Assembly: GCF_004353915.1 (NCBI RefSeq)
Contig: NZ_SMRP01000006.1
Coordinates: 247,887 to 311,886 of the forward strand
DNA: 64,000 bases
Reading direction: 5' to 3'
Origin: Paraburkholderia silviterrae
Lineage (GTDB): Bacteria; Pseudomonadota; Gammaproteobacteria; Burkholderiales; Burkholderiaceae
Positions within the stretch are counted from its first letter, which is position 1. Each line of letters starts with the position of its first letter. Below are positions 7,502 through 16,205 of the stretch, one piece after another. Both the position numbers and the translations under genes were made by a program. Below the pieces are notes generated by a model that was not told where the DNA came from, searched no databases, and worked only from the letters and a program-made list of their open reading frames with translations.

Positions 7502-8710
7502 ATGGCAAAAACTATCGAATTTCCATCGATTGACCGGCGCGTGGACCTTTCAGCGGTCACGCAGTTTGCAGAGGAAGCCGGTCATCTGTCAGAAGAACTT
7601 CGGGAAATGATGCTGGCGCCCAAGCCGCGGAAGATGGCGCCCACCTTCACGTCCGCGCAAGTCGCCGAACTGTGCGGCATCGACCGAATCAAGCTCAACA
7701 ATCTGCTCGCCACGCGCGAGGGCTTGCCGCAAGGCGAGGCGCAGGGATCGGGGCGCAGCCGGGTGTTTACCTTGCCTGAAGCGCGCACCTGGGTCCAGCA
7801 GGTTTCGGATGTTTATCAGACGCCGCTCCATACGGGTGTGCGCGACGCCGACGGCAAGGTGATTCTCGTCGCTAACTTCAAGGGCGGCTCGACCAAGACC
7901 ACCACGACGATGTGCCTCGCGCAAGGTCTGACGCTGCGCGGCCGGCGCGTGCTGCTCATCGACCTCGACCCGCAGGCATCGCTCACCGAGCTTTGCGGTC
8001 TCTACGCGGAAAAGGAAGTGACCGAGGACAGCACGGTCCTGCCGTTCATTTACGATCCGCAAATGGAAGGCGGTCTGCTGAATTTCGTGCAGCCGACCTA
8101 TTGGGACGGGCTCGACGTCATTCCGGCACACCCCACGCTGTTCTCGGCGGAATTTCATATTCCCGGCACGGTCATCAAGAATCCCGGCTTCAAGTTCTGG
8201 GACTTGCTGCGCCAGGGCATCCAGTCGCTGCGCCAGCACTACGACTACATCATTCTCGATACCGCGCCGTCGCTGTCGTACCTCACGATCAACGCCCTGA
8301 TGGCCGCCGACGCGATGGTCATGCCGCTGGTTCCGGAGAGCCTCGACTTCATCAGCTCGGTTTCCTTCTGGAGTCTGTTCTCCGATCTCGCCCATACGAT
8401 CATGGAGCGCGGCGACGAAAAGACCTACGACTTCGTCTCGGTGCTGCTGTCGAAGGTGGACTACGGCAAGACGTCATCGGCGCCAGTCGTTCGATCGTGG
8501 GTGCAACGCACCTACAAGGATTGGGTCAGCGCCGTGGAAGTGCCGGCAAGCTCCGCGATGAGCAACGGCGCGCTGGCGATGGCCACCGTGTTCGATATCA
8601 GCAAGGGCGACCTTGCCGACAAGACGGTGGCGCGCGTCCGACAGCCGCTGACAGATTACGTGCGCTGGATCGATGACCTTTATGTTGAGCAATGGAGGGC
8701 CGGGAAATGA
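7502..8710 (+). CDS. parA: ParA family partition ATPase (type Ia, with N-terminal helix-turn-helix)
   Basis: A 402-residue partition ATPase. Residues 1-115 form an extra N-terminal region with a helix-turn-helix-like segment (about 50-72, 'SAQVAELCGIDRIKLNNLL'). The deviant Walker A KGGSTKTTT is at 127-135, followed by 'RVLLIDLDPQASLT' (A') and 'YDYIILDTAPSLSY' (B). ParA binds nucleoid DNA with ATP and moves ParB-bound centromeres. The large N-terminal domain marks type Ia, which also acts as a repressor of its own operon. Its stop overlaps the parB start (ATGA). Confidence 0.95.
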   Translation: MAKTIEFPSIDRRVDLSAVTQFAEEAGHLSEELREMMLAPKPRKMAPTFTSAQVAELCGIDRIKLNNLLATREGLPQGEAQGSGRSRVFTLPEARTWVQQVSDVYQTPLHTGVRDADGKVILVANFKGGSTKTTTTMCLAQGLTLRGRRVLLIDLDPQASLTELCGLYAEKEVTEDSTVLPFIYDPQMEGGLLNFVQPTYWDGLDVIPAHPTLFSAEFHIPGTVIKNPGFKFWDLLRQGIQSLRQHYDYIILDTAPSLSYLTINALMAADAMVMPLVPESLDFISSVSFWSLFSDLAHTIMERGDEKTYDFVSVLLSKVDYGKTSSAPVVRSWVQRTYKDWVSAVEVPASSAMSNGALAMATVFDISKGDLADKTVARVRQPLTDYVRWIDDLYVEQWRAGK

Positions 8711-9708
8711 GTTCATTTCGCGACAAGATGGCGGCCAAGACCGCCGAGCTCGGCTCGGCTTCCGAGCGCCAGACGACGGAGCGGACTGAACGGCCCGCGC
8801 CCGCAGTAGCGGAATCGCGCCGCAGCAGCGCGTTCAAGACCGGCCCGGGGATGCTGGGCGCGCTGGCCGTGGCCCAGCAGCGTATCCAGGAACTCGAAAA
8901 CACGAGCGACAAGCTCATGCTTCCGGTAAGCGCGATTCAACCCAACCCCTGGCAGCCGCGCAAGATCTTCAGCGACGAAGGTCTGGCATCACTGGCCGAA
9001 TCGATTCGTGAAGTGGGGCTGGTGGAGCCCGTCGTCGTGCGGCGTTCCGACAACGGCTACCAGTTGATCGCCGGCGAGCGGCGCCTGCGCGCGCACGTTC
9101 TCCTGCATGAGGAGGAGATTCGCGCATCGGTGATCGATTGCTCGGATCAGGATATGGCCGTGCTCGCGCTGGTCGAGAACGTGGGGCGCGAGGATCTGAC
9201 CGACTATGAAATCGGCCAGTCGCTGCGCCGCGCGGAGCGGGAGTTTCCGACGCGCACGCGTATGGCGGAGGCGCTGGGCATGTCGCGCAAGGGGTTGTAT
9301 CGCTTTCTCGCGTTCGAGAAGCTTCCCGACTTTATCCGTCGCGACCTCGATCTGAATCCCCGGCTGCTCGGCGGATCGGCGGCGGACGAGATCGTTTCGT
9401 CGATCAAGAAGCATGGTGCACACGGACTGAAGGCGGCGCGCGAGCTTTGGCCGGCAGTCGTGGCCGGGACGCTGGATCAAGGGAAACTGGCCGCGGCGAT
9501 TGGCGCGCAGTCGGACCGCGGCGACAGCGAGCAGAGCGTTTCGGAGCGCAGTATCGAGAAGATTTTCTCGGGCAAGAGCCACGCGGGCAGCATCACGAAG
9601 GATACGAATAGCTTCACCGTGAAGCTGAAGACCGGCGTGCTTTCGGATGCGCAGGAGACGCAGATTCGTGAGCTCATCAGTCAGTTGTTCAATGTGAAGC
9701 CTGGCTGA
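8707..9708 (+). CDS. parB: ParB centromere-binding partition protein
   Basis: A 333-residue ParB. The N-terminal half has the ParB/Srx CTP-binding domain, 'LPVSAIQPNPWQPRKIF' with the GERRLRA box at 123-129, then the helix-turn-helix segment 'TRTRMAEALGMSRKGLYRFLAFEKLP', then a divergent C-terminal dimerisation part. I choose the ATG at 8707, which overlaps the parA stop in ATGA with GGAGG just upstream; an ATG at 8692 would lie before this ribosome site. ParB should recognise the 17-bp palindromes directly downstream. A terminator follows after 32 bases. Confidence 0.95.
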   Translation: MSSFRDKMAAKTAELGSASERQTTERTERPAPAVAESRRSSAFKTGPGMLGALAVAQQRIQELENTSDKLMLPVSAIQPNPWQPRKIFSDEGLASLAESIREVGLVEPVVVRRSDNGYQLIAGERRLRAHVLLHEEEIRASVIDCSDQDMAVLALVENVGREDLTDYEIGQSLRRAEREFPTRTRMAEALGMSRKGLYRFLAFEKLPDFIRRDLDLNPRLLGGSAADEIVSSIKKHGAHGLKAARELWPAVVAGTLDQGKLAAAIGAQSDRGDSEQSVSERSIEKIFSGKSHAGSITKDTNSFTVKLKTGVLSDAQETQIRELISQLFNVKPG

Positions 9709-9740
9709 GAATGAGTTCAGGTTGTCAGATGGTTGCCGAG

Positions 9741-9765
9741 AGCCCGCGTATGCGGGCTTTTTTTT
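9741..9765 (+). terminator. rho-independent terminator of parAB
   Basis: AGCCCGC-GTAT-GCGGGCT forms a perfect 7-base stem with a 4-base loop and runs into eight T residues, 32 bases after the parB stop. Confidence 0.92.
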
Positions 9766-9782
9766 CGTCACGAGATTTCGCG

Positions 9783-11535
9783 TGTGTCGAGTCGACACAC
9801 TGGAGGGCGGGGTGGTTGAGGGGCTGGTGGAGTGGGGCGGTGGGCGATTGAGTGCTGTGTCGAGTCGACACATCGCGCCCTGGAGTTGCGTAGCCAGTCT
9901 GGTGTCCACGGGAGTGTGTGTCGAGTCGACACATAGATTGGGATGCGGCTCAGGCGCGGCAGTGCTTGGTGGCGGCGTGAGCGGGCGGAGGTGCGGCTGG
10001 TTTTCTCGGCACTGTGTGCTCGCGGTACGGTGCACGGTGTGGATGTGTCGAGTCGACACACAGGCTTCGTAGCGGTTCACGCAGCGCTGGGTCGGAAGTT
10101 GCGTACGGGCACGCTGTGCGGTTGGGTTCTCGCGGGACTGGTTGTGTCGACTCGACACAACTGCCAGGCAACAGTTAAAGCGCGAGCTTCAATCCTGTAG
10201 CGGATGATGCGTGTCGCGGAGTGAGGACAAACGATAGCTTGCCCCTTTGTGGTTCGAATCCCCTTGCGTTACTTGAGTGTCGAATGCTTCGCCGGGGGAA
10301 GGTATCTGGTGTGTCGACTCGACACACCAGGCTCGGTGGGTGGCCGTTGAGTGTGGCGTGAGCCGAGACGTGTGTCGAGTCGACACATTGATCATGAGGC
10401 GTTTCAGGCAAACGCTCTGCAGCACAATTGGCGAACCGGTGGAACTCGGCAACGAGGACAAGGGGTAAGGAGGGGGGAGATTCGAATCCGACACGCGACT
10501 CAAACGTCGGGTACCTGACGCGGGCAAAAAGCGGTGTGTCGAGTCGACACATCAGAGTCGAGTGGCGGGCGTGCAATCCGGCGTAGCCAAAGTCGAGAGG
10601 CGAGCGTTCAATCCCGCGTAGGCAGGAGCGTGTGTCGAGTCGACACACTGGTCATACGGAGTTCGGCGTAGGCGCTCTATCGTGCCGTCGGCGACGCGTG
10701 GAGCATAGTAACGACGGTAACGTGCTCCACGAGCGGAGATTCAAACCCGACGCGCTGCTCGAGCATCAGATACTCGGCCAGGAAAGCCAGCCGGTGTGTC
10801 GAGTCGACACACAAGATGCTGACGTCGGCCGTTCAATCTGACGCGGGCAAGGGTGTGTGTCGACTCGACACAGCAAGCAGTCAAGCCGCGACAACTTCCT
10901 CTTCTCGCGAAGACAGGCTCAACGAAGCGCGCTCGGATCTCCAACTCTCTCCATCTCGCGTGCCCGCACATCTACCAGGAGAATCGGCTACGTGGAACAT
11001 GCAAGATCTGTGTCGACTCGACACACCGCCGCAAGACGATCAAGCAATCGGGCCTGCGCGCAAGCACATGCCTTCATTGTCCCGGTCAGCGATTGAGGTG
11101 TCATGCAGGGAAATTGGAACTTGGTTCGCGTGCAGTCCTGCTATCAGAATCTCCTTCACCGCGAGCGTGTGTCGACTCGACACACTGCGGGGCAGGAGCG
11201 GAGCGCACGCCCGATTGGGTCGCTCAATTGCTCCCACCGGGCAGTGCCTCCTCACAATGGCTTGGCTACGGGGGGAAGGCGGCGACGTGGATGTCCTTGG
11301 GATGTGGATGCCGGCGAGCCACTTCGACCGACACGCTCCGTAGTGTGTCGAGTCGACACACTACGGAGCGGTCATGAAGCACTCACCAGAACGGGGCGCT
11401 CAATTTCCCATAACGGCTAGTGCCGACGCTCTATGGCCAGTCTGCAGGACGACGACAGCAGGACGAACCTCCAGGGGATATGGATGCCGCCCGCGCCACT
11501 TCGACCGACACGACGCAGTGTGTCGACTCGACACA
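9783..11535. repeat. array of 15 palindromic 17-bp sites, probable parS centromere
   Basis: TGTGTCGASTCGACACA occurs 15 times without a mismatch in its two 8-base arms. Starts are 9783, 9856, 9917, 10044, 10143, 10310, 10371, 10535, 10631, 10795, 10856, 11009, 11168, 11344 and 11519. The central base is G in nine copies and C in six (10143, 10310, 10856, 11009, 11168, 11519), which gives each site a direction. I saw none elsewhere in the window. Position directly after parB and the palindromic form point to ParB binding sites. From 10371 on, many neighbouring spacings fall at 153-176 bases, others at 61. Confidence 0.85.
11334..11370. repeat. extended 37-bp perfect palindrome around centromere site 14
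   Basis: The 17-bp core at 11344-11360 is extended on both sides by matching arms CGCTCCGTAG and CTACGGAGCG. This gives two perfect 18-base arms around a central G at 11352. Most other copies have little or no arm extension. Confidence 0.9.
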
Positions 11536-11542
11536 CTGCGTC
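11512..11542. repeat. extended 31-bp perfect palindrome around centromere site 15
   Basis: The core at 11519-11535 is extended by GACGCAG and CTGCGTC, giving 15-base perfect arms around a central C. The extension sequence differs from that of site 14, although the DNA just upstream of both (CCACTTCGACCGACACG) is the same. Confidence 0.9.
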
Positions 11543-12676
11543 AAGCAGGAAGGCGATGACCTTCAGATCATACGATCCCGGATCGGTACGTGACCACGTT
11601 GGATGAAGGGGGAGGGCGGCGCGCTGCGGATGGGCAACGTCGCTGGACGACGCGCCACATAGGGTCACGCCGGCCGTCTAGTGATCGACCCTTGGCCATG
11701 GTCGCCGGACCCCGACGCATTGTCGCCAATCAGTCGCGGTGCGAGCCGGACCGGCGTGCAATACGTGTGGCCACCATGGAGTTCGCAGTCTTTGAGTTAG
11801 CTACAGGACTTTCGTTTAATCCAGACTGCGAGCCCGTTGCCGCGATTTACCGCGAACGTGTGAGTCGAATCTCGCGCCAACGCGAAAGAGAGTGGCGCTC
11901 GCAATGATCGGCAACTCTGTCAGCGCGCGTGTATGCAGGTCAGGTTAAGCAGATGCGGTCGGACCGTCCCTGGTTCTCACCATGCAATGAGCCGAGTGTC
12001 GCAGCTCAGGAGAATGGGAGCACATGAGCTTCCGGATACCGTGTCTCGACCGCGACTAACAGCAATACGACTGACACCCGGCTGAGATCTCGCACGTCGC
12101 GCACAGCGACATCCCATCGCTCGAACAGCCTCGATCCAAGGGAGCGTACTCTGCCCTACGCCTCCGACAATTGACCGCGGTGACTCAGTCGCGGCTAGGG
12201 CTACTTGACCCACATTGTCACGGGTGCCTGGTGTGATCCCCTCGGTGCGACCGCCTCAATCGCTCGCCGGCACATCGTGCCATCGGAGTCATGCGGACGT
12301 TCATCCATGGGCGCTGATTAGATGCCAGTCGCAGCATGGGTGCTATTCGCACGCGAAGGGCAGGGGCGTTGTATCAGGGCTAGAGTCCAATATCAGTCAG
12401 ATGGAATCACGCGAACTGCGCCTCGCCAGCCGTATCTCGTCGGCGTAGAGGAAATCAAATAACGCAACTAACTGTCAAATCAAGCAAGAGAGCTCGAAGC
12501 GGCTCGAAAACACATTCCCCATAGTGCGAGCGGCATGCGCTAGCCGCCGAAGTCGGAGTGGGTAGCTCACGGAGCATGAATAGACGCGAGCCCTCAGCCG
12601 CCAACGCATCGACGAACGGAAACAAAAGCGCATCACCTCAGGCTAGCGAACTGCAACCCGCCACTGCCGAGGGAAA

Positions 12677-12919
12677 ATGAATGGCCGCGGCCGCGGCCGT
12701 GACCGTAACCGTGGCCGTAACCGAAGCCGTCCGAGCAACGATTCCACAGCGCAGACGCCGAAGCATTCCCGCTCCGGCGCACTCAAAATCCGGGGTTCCG
12801 TGAAACATTCGGTGAAAATCGAAGAAATCGTCGGAACCCTTGTGCCACCGGCCTTTGCGCGCATCGAAATCGCTCCGGAACCCCAATGTTCCACGGGCAA
12901 ATGCGTTTTCGGACCCTAA
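12677..12919 (+). CDS. possible small basic protein (uncertain)
   Basis: An 80-codon frame preceded closely by GAGGG. Its N-terminus is a repetitive basic tract (GRGRGRDRNRGRNRSR) encoded by a hexamer repeat, followed by 'ALKIRGSVKHSVKIEEIVGTLVPPAFARIEI'. No family is recognised. The opposite strand is also open over the same interval (12638-12943), so this may be no gene at all. Confidence 0.2.
   Translation: MNGRGRGRDRNRGRNRSRPSNDSTAQTPKHSRSGALKIRGSVKHSVKIEEIVGTLVPPAFARIEIAPEPQCSTGKCVFGP
12683..12730. repeat. degenerate GC-rich hexamer tandem repeat
   Basis: Eight consecutive six-base units of the type RRCCGY (GGCCGC, GGCCGC, GGCCGT, GACCGT, AACCGT, GGCCGT, AACCGA, AGCCGT). Confidence 0.8.
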
Positions 12920-13072
12920 AACTGCCACCAACGCCGCATTCACCCACCAAACAGGCGAAATTTCCCTTGGACGTATTTATCGATACGTATTCTGTAATCT
13001 ATAGAACGCCCAGCCACGCACAACCCGCAGACACGCTCCTTCCGCCGAGCGCGCATGGCAACGGCGCGCGTC

Positions 13073-13663
13073 CTATTCAGCAAGCTCCCGCGCCTTCACC
13101 GCATCGCTGGCCAAAGCAAAATTCCCCGCGCCGAGATGATGGATCGTATGCAGGTCGCGGTTGCTGTCATCGAAGACCCAGTGCCCTCGATCGAACACGC
13201 GCGGATCCGCCGCCGCCGAGACCACTTCGCAGAAACACGTGTCATAGGCGTCTTCGGTGTGCCGCTCGGGAATGAGCCGGCATTCCATCCAGGCGGCGCA
13301 GCCCGCTTCGAGCAGCGGCACGCCGAGCACCGGACCTTTGATGGCATCGATACCGAAGCGCTCGAACTTGTCCGCGTCGCGTCCGCTGATGCTGCCGACC
13401 GCATAGGTCAGATCCATCGCCGCGGCACCCGGCACGCAGATGCCGAAAGTCCCGCTCGCATGAATGAGCTCGCGCGTGAAGGTCTTCTTGTCGATGACGA
13501 TTGCGATGCGCGGCGGCGTGAATTCCACCGGCATCGACCACGCGGCGGCCATCACGTTGTGACGCGCGCCGTCCGAACTCGTGACGAGCACCGTCGGACC
13601 GTGATTGACGAGGCGGCTCGCATGTTCGAGCGCAACGGGTTTGAAGCGGGAGAGGGTTTCCAT
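13073..13663 (-). CDS. flavin reductase family protein (FMN-binding split barrel)
   Basis: A 196-residue protein of the flavin reductase/DIM6-NTAB family, which binds FMN and uses NAD(P)H to supply reduced flavin to partner monooxygenases or acts on other substrates. Characteristic stretches are 'PTVLVTSSDGARHNVMAAAWSMPVEFTPPRIAIVID' and 'SGTFGICVPGAAAMDLTYAVGSISGRDADKFERFG'. The ATG at 13663 (METLSRFKPV) is preferred. A TTG at 13708 would add 15 residues; neither has a strong ribosome site. No partner monooxygenase is adjacent. Confidence 0.85.
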   Translation of the reverse strand: METLSRFKPVALEHASRLVNHGPTVLVTSSDGARHNVMAAAWSMPVEFTPPRIAIVIDKKTFTRELIHASGTFGICVPGAAAMDLTYAVGSISGRDADKFERFGIDAIKGPVLGVPLLEAGCAAWMECRLIPERHTEDAYDTCFCEVVSAAADPRVFDRGHWVFDDSNRDLHTIHHLGAGNFALASDAVKARELAE

Positions 13664-13762
13664 CGTGCGGTCTGTCCGTATCGTGTCGAAGTTCGACGGA
13701 CTGTACAACAGATGGAAAGAATCTGCGGATAGCGTCAGCCGTCCGCTTGTGCGCGCGTAGCG

Positions 13763-14851
13763 CTAGCCAGGCGCCTCATCCGGGGGCGCGGCCAGATGCT
13801 TGCGCACGAGGCCGATCGCATAGCCGTGCGACTGCATCTCGGCAAGCCGGCTCGTGGTGCGCGAGACATCGTGCGCGCCATCGAGGCCGACGAGCGCCGC
13901 GCGAATCGGCTGATCGGAGGCGATGAACAGCGCATGCTTGCGGTCGTAAAGAATATCGACCAGCCACACGAAGCGCTGCAGCACATCGCGGCGCTTGAGC
14001 ATCTCCGTTTCGAGGCGGTCGACGATCACGCCGCGCCAGCGTTCGGCGAGCGCGAGGTAGTCGAGGTGCGAGCGCGCCGCGCCGCACAGCGCGTCGAAGT
14101 CGACCCAAACCAGTTGCGTGCCCGCTGCCGTGACGGGCAGCGATCGTCCGGCCACTTCCGCCGTTGCCGGGTGCACGTCCGCATGCGCCTCGTATGCGCC
14201 AAAGAGCGCCCGCAGCGGTTCGCGCGTGCCATCGAGCGGCGCGAAAAAACGCGGCTCGGCCGCTGTCGTATCTGCGGCATGGTTGTGTTCGCGGTAATCG
14301 CGCTCACCATCGAAAGCGACAATTTCGAAATGCTGCTCGATGCGTTCGATCGTCGGCTCGAAGCGTTCGTGAAACTCGGGGTCGGGCAGCAGATTGCGCG
14401 GACCGTAATTCGAAGTGAGCACGATGCGCGTGCCGCATGCGAGCGCCGTCTCCAGGAAGCGGCCCATCAGAAACGCATCGGCGATGTCGTGCACATGGAA
14501 TTCGTCGAAGTAGAGCAGATCGACGTCCTTCAGCCACGCGCGCGCAACGTCGCCGAGGCGATCGTCGCTTTTGGGCGCCTGCACGAGCAGGCGGTTCACG
14601 TCGCGAATGAACTGATGAAAATGGATGCGTCGCTTCGCGCACGTGGCGAGCGCATAGACCGTATCGACGATCAGGCTCTTGCCGCGCCCGGGCAGGCCGT
14701 GGCAGTACACGCCTCGCCAGGCGCGCTGTCTCGTGCTCGTGTGTTCACTGTCGAGCAACAAGCACAGCGCGTCGATCGCCCGCTGCTGGCTCTCGTCCGC
14801 GACGATACCTTGTGTGGCGAGTGCGCGGGCGACAGAGGACGGGTCGATCAT
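13763..14851 (-). CDS. zapE: ZapE/AFG1-family cell-division ATPase
   Basis: A 362-residue AFG1-like P-loop ATPase. Walker A is GLPGRGKS, Walker B 'LLYFDEFHVHDIADAFLMGRFLE', then 'RIVLTSNYGPRNLLPDPEFHERFEPTI' with the arginine-finger region, and a C-terminal 'WVDFDALCGAARSHLDYLALAERW' typical of ZapE. ZapE associates with the Z ring and modulates FtsZ under stress in Enterobacteria. The ATG at 14851 (MIDPSSVARAL) is chosen; an ATG at 14908 adds 19 hydrophobic residues unusual for the family. It is a single gene on the accessory replicon, so it may be a second copy besides the chromosomal one. Confidence 0.88.
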   Translation of the reverse strand: MIDPSSVARALATQGIVADESQQRAIDALCLLLDSEHTSTRQRAWRGVYCHGLPGRGKSLIVDTVYALATCAKRRIHFHQFIRDVNRLLVQAPKSDDRLGDVARAWLKDVDLLYFDEFHVHDIADAFLMGRFLETALACGTRIVLTSNYGPRNLLPDPEFHERFEPTIERIEQHFEIVAFDGERDYREHNHAADTTAAEPRFFAPLDGTREPLRALFGAYEAHADVHPATAEVAGRSLPVTAAGTQLVWVDFDALCGAARSHLDYLALAERWRGVIVDRLETEMLKRRDVLQRFVWLVDILYDRKHALFIASDQPIRAALVGLDGAHDVSRTTSRLAEMQSHGYAIGLVRKHLAAPPDEAPG

Positions 14852-15033
14852 GCGGCAACGAATGATTGGGAGTACGACGGGAAGGGCAAGCGGTGCACGG
14901 GACAGCATGCATCATGACGCAAGTTTAACAGGGCGCTTACTTGCGCCGCCGGCACGCGTTCATGCCCCAATGGCTACGCCAGCCCCTGCGCGCCACGACT
15001 CGCAGACGTAGCCACGCTTTCACCACGCGATCC

Positions 15034-15966
15034 TCACAGCCGTTCGATCAGCCGCGCATCGCCGTGATCGCAATACGCGTGGCATGCGGCGCGCGCGGCG
15101 TTTGCCGCGCCATGCACGAACAGCGGTGCATCGCTGCGTCGCGACATGGAGACCACGATGGACGGCGGCGAAGGCTGCAGCGGCAGCTCGACCAATTCAC
15201 CGCGCGCGACGAAGTCATCGACGAAAAGGCGCGGGATCGCAGCCACTCCGAAGCCGTCGCGCACGAGCTGCACGATGACCGAAATCGACGGCGACCCGGT
15301 AATGCGCGTCTCGGAGAGCGGCACGCCGTTGGCGAGCGCCAGCTTGCTGACGATGTCCTCCATCGCGCGGTGCGGCGCGGTTCCGCGCCCGAAGGTGAGA
15401 ATCGGCTGCCGCAGCACGCGCTTGGCCAGTCCGCTGCGCGAAAGCGGCAGCAGACCCGCGCGCGCGATCCAGTGCACGGGATAGTTGGCGAGCGCGTCAC
15501 ATACTACGGATTCCTCATCACTGCCTTCCACGCGCACGATCAGGTCGAGTTCGCCCGCCATCAAGCGCCGTTGCAGCACGACGCTCACGTCCACGGCGAG
15601 TTCCACTTCGAGCTGCGGATAGTCGCTCGCGAGCCGCCGCATGTAGTCGGCGAGCCAACTGTGCACCACGGTCTCGATCACGCCCAGGCGCAGCTTGCCG
15701 CGCATCGCGCCTTCGTTGGACGCGGCGGCCTGCAGCTGGCGTGTTGCCTCGACTACCGCCTTCGCGTAGCCGAGCAGATATTCGCCGTTCGGCGTGAGCC
15801 GGAACTCGCGGCTTTCGCGCTCGACGAGCACCGTCTGCAATTCGTCTTCGAGTGCCTTCAGGCGCTGCGAAATGGCCGCGGGTGTGGCGTGCAGCGCGGT
15901 GGCCGTCGTGCGGAAGCTGCGCAGTCTGGCGAGCGTGACGAAGGTTTCAAGAAAGCGTGTGTTCAT
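15034..15966 (-). CDS. LysR-type transcriptional regulator
   Basis: A 310-residue LysR regulator: N-terminal winged helix ('RFLETFVTLARLRSFRTTATALHATPAAISQRLKALEDEL', residues 4-43) and a periplasmic-binding-like effector domain from about residue 90. The start at 15966 (MNTRFLETF) fits the family; an upstream in-frame start at 16005 adds 13 residues. It is divergent from the D-glutamate cyclase-family/MFS/5-oxoprolinase genes across 240 bases, the usual arrangement for the activator of that operon. Its inducer is unknown and may be a glutamate or pyroglutamate derivative. Confidence 0.9.
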   Translation of the reverse strand: MNTRFLETFVTLARLRSFRTTATALHATPAAISQRLKALEDELQTVLVERESREFRLTPNGEYLLGYAKAVVEATRQLQAAASNEGAMRGKLRLGVIETVVHSWLADYMRRLASDYPQLEVELAVDVSVVLQRRLMAGELDLIVRVEGSDEESVVCDALANYPVHWIARAGLLPLSRSGLAKRVLRQPILTFGRGTAPHRAMEDIVSKLALANGVPLSETRITGSPSISVIVQLVRDGFGVAAIPRLFVDDFVARGELVELPLQPSPPSIVVSMSRRSDAPLFVHGAANAARAACHAYCDHGDARLIERL

Positions 15967-16205
15967 GGCGCGAGGCGTGTGAAGGGGCGCTTGAATAAAG
16001 ACCACGTGACCCGGGAAAACCCGCGTTTTCGTTAAGAAATTCTATTCATCGAAGCCAAAAAAAACTAGTTGGCGTCAAATTTTCTTTTTTTCTATGCTTC
16101 GCTCTAACGGTGCACGACTTGCAACGCACCCCAGGCAACACCCCATGCCGACGCGGTTTTCGACCCGACGCCCATTCACGCCACACACCCAAAACGCCTG
16201 AAATC

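Larger units (their letters stand above)
11543..13072. other. 1.5-kb region without a recognisable gene
   Basis: Open frames here are short, lack good ribosome sites or have no recognisable family. Base composition is less GC-biased and codon structure is absent, unlike the neighbours. It may be centromere-flanking or decayed DNA. One stretch (12683-12730) is a hexamer repeat listed separately. Confidence 0.6.

Noticed and set aside
10250..10780. tRNA genes suggested by GGTTCGAATCC-like words
   Set aside because: Only T-arm-like words are present; no cloverleaf with acceptor, D and anticodon arms can be built around them.
9783..11535. CRISPR array
   Set aside because: Repeats are 17-base perfect palindromes, the distances vary from 61 to 176 bases, and no cas genes are nearby. 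It fits a parS array.
11590..11907. Possible 105-codon gene
   Set aside because: No ribosome site, no recognisable family, and lies in DNA lacking codon bias.
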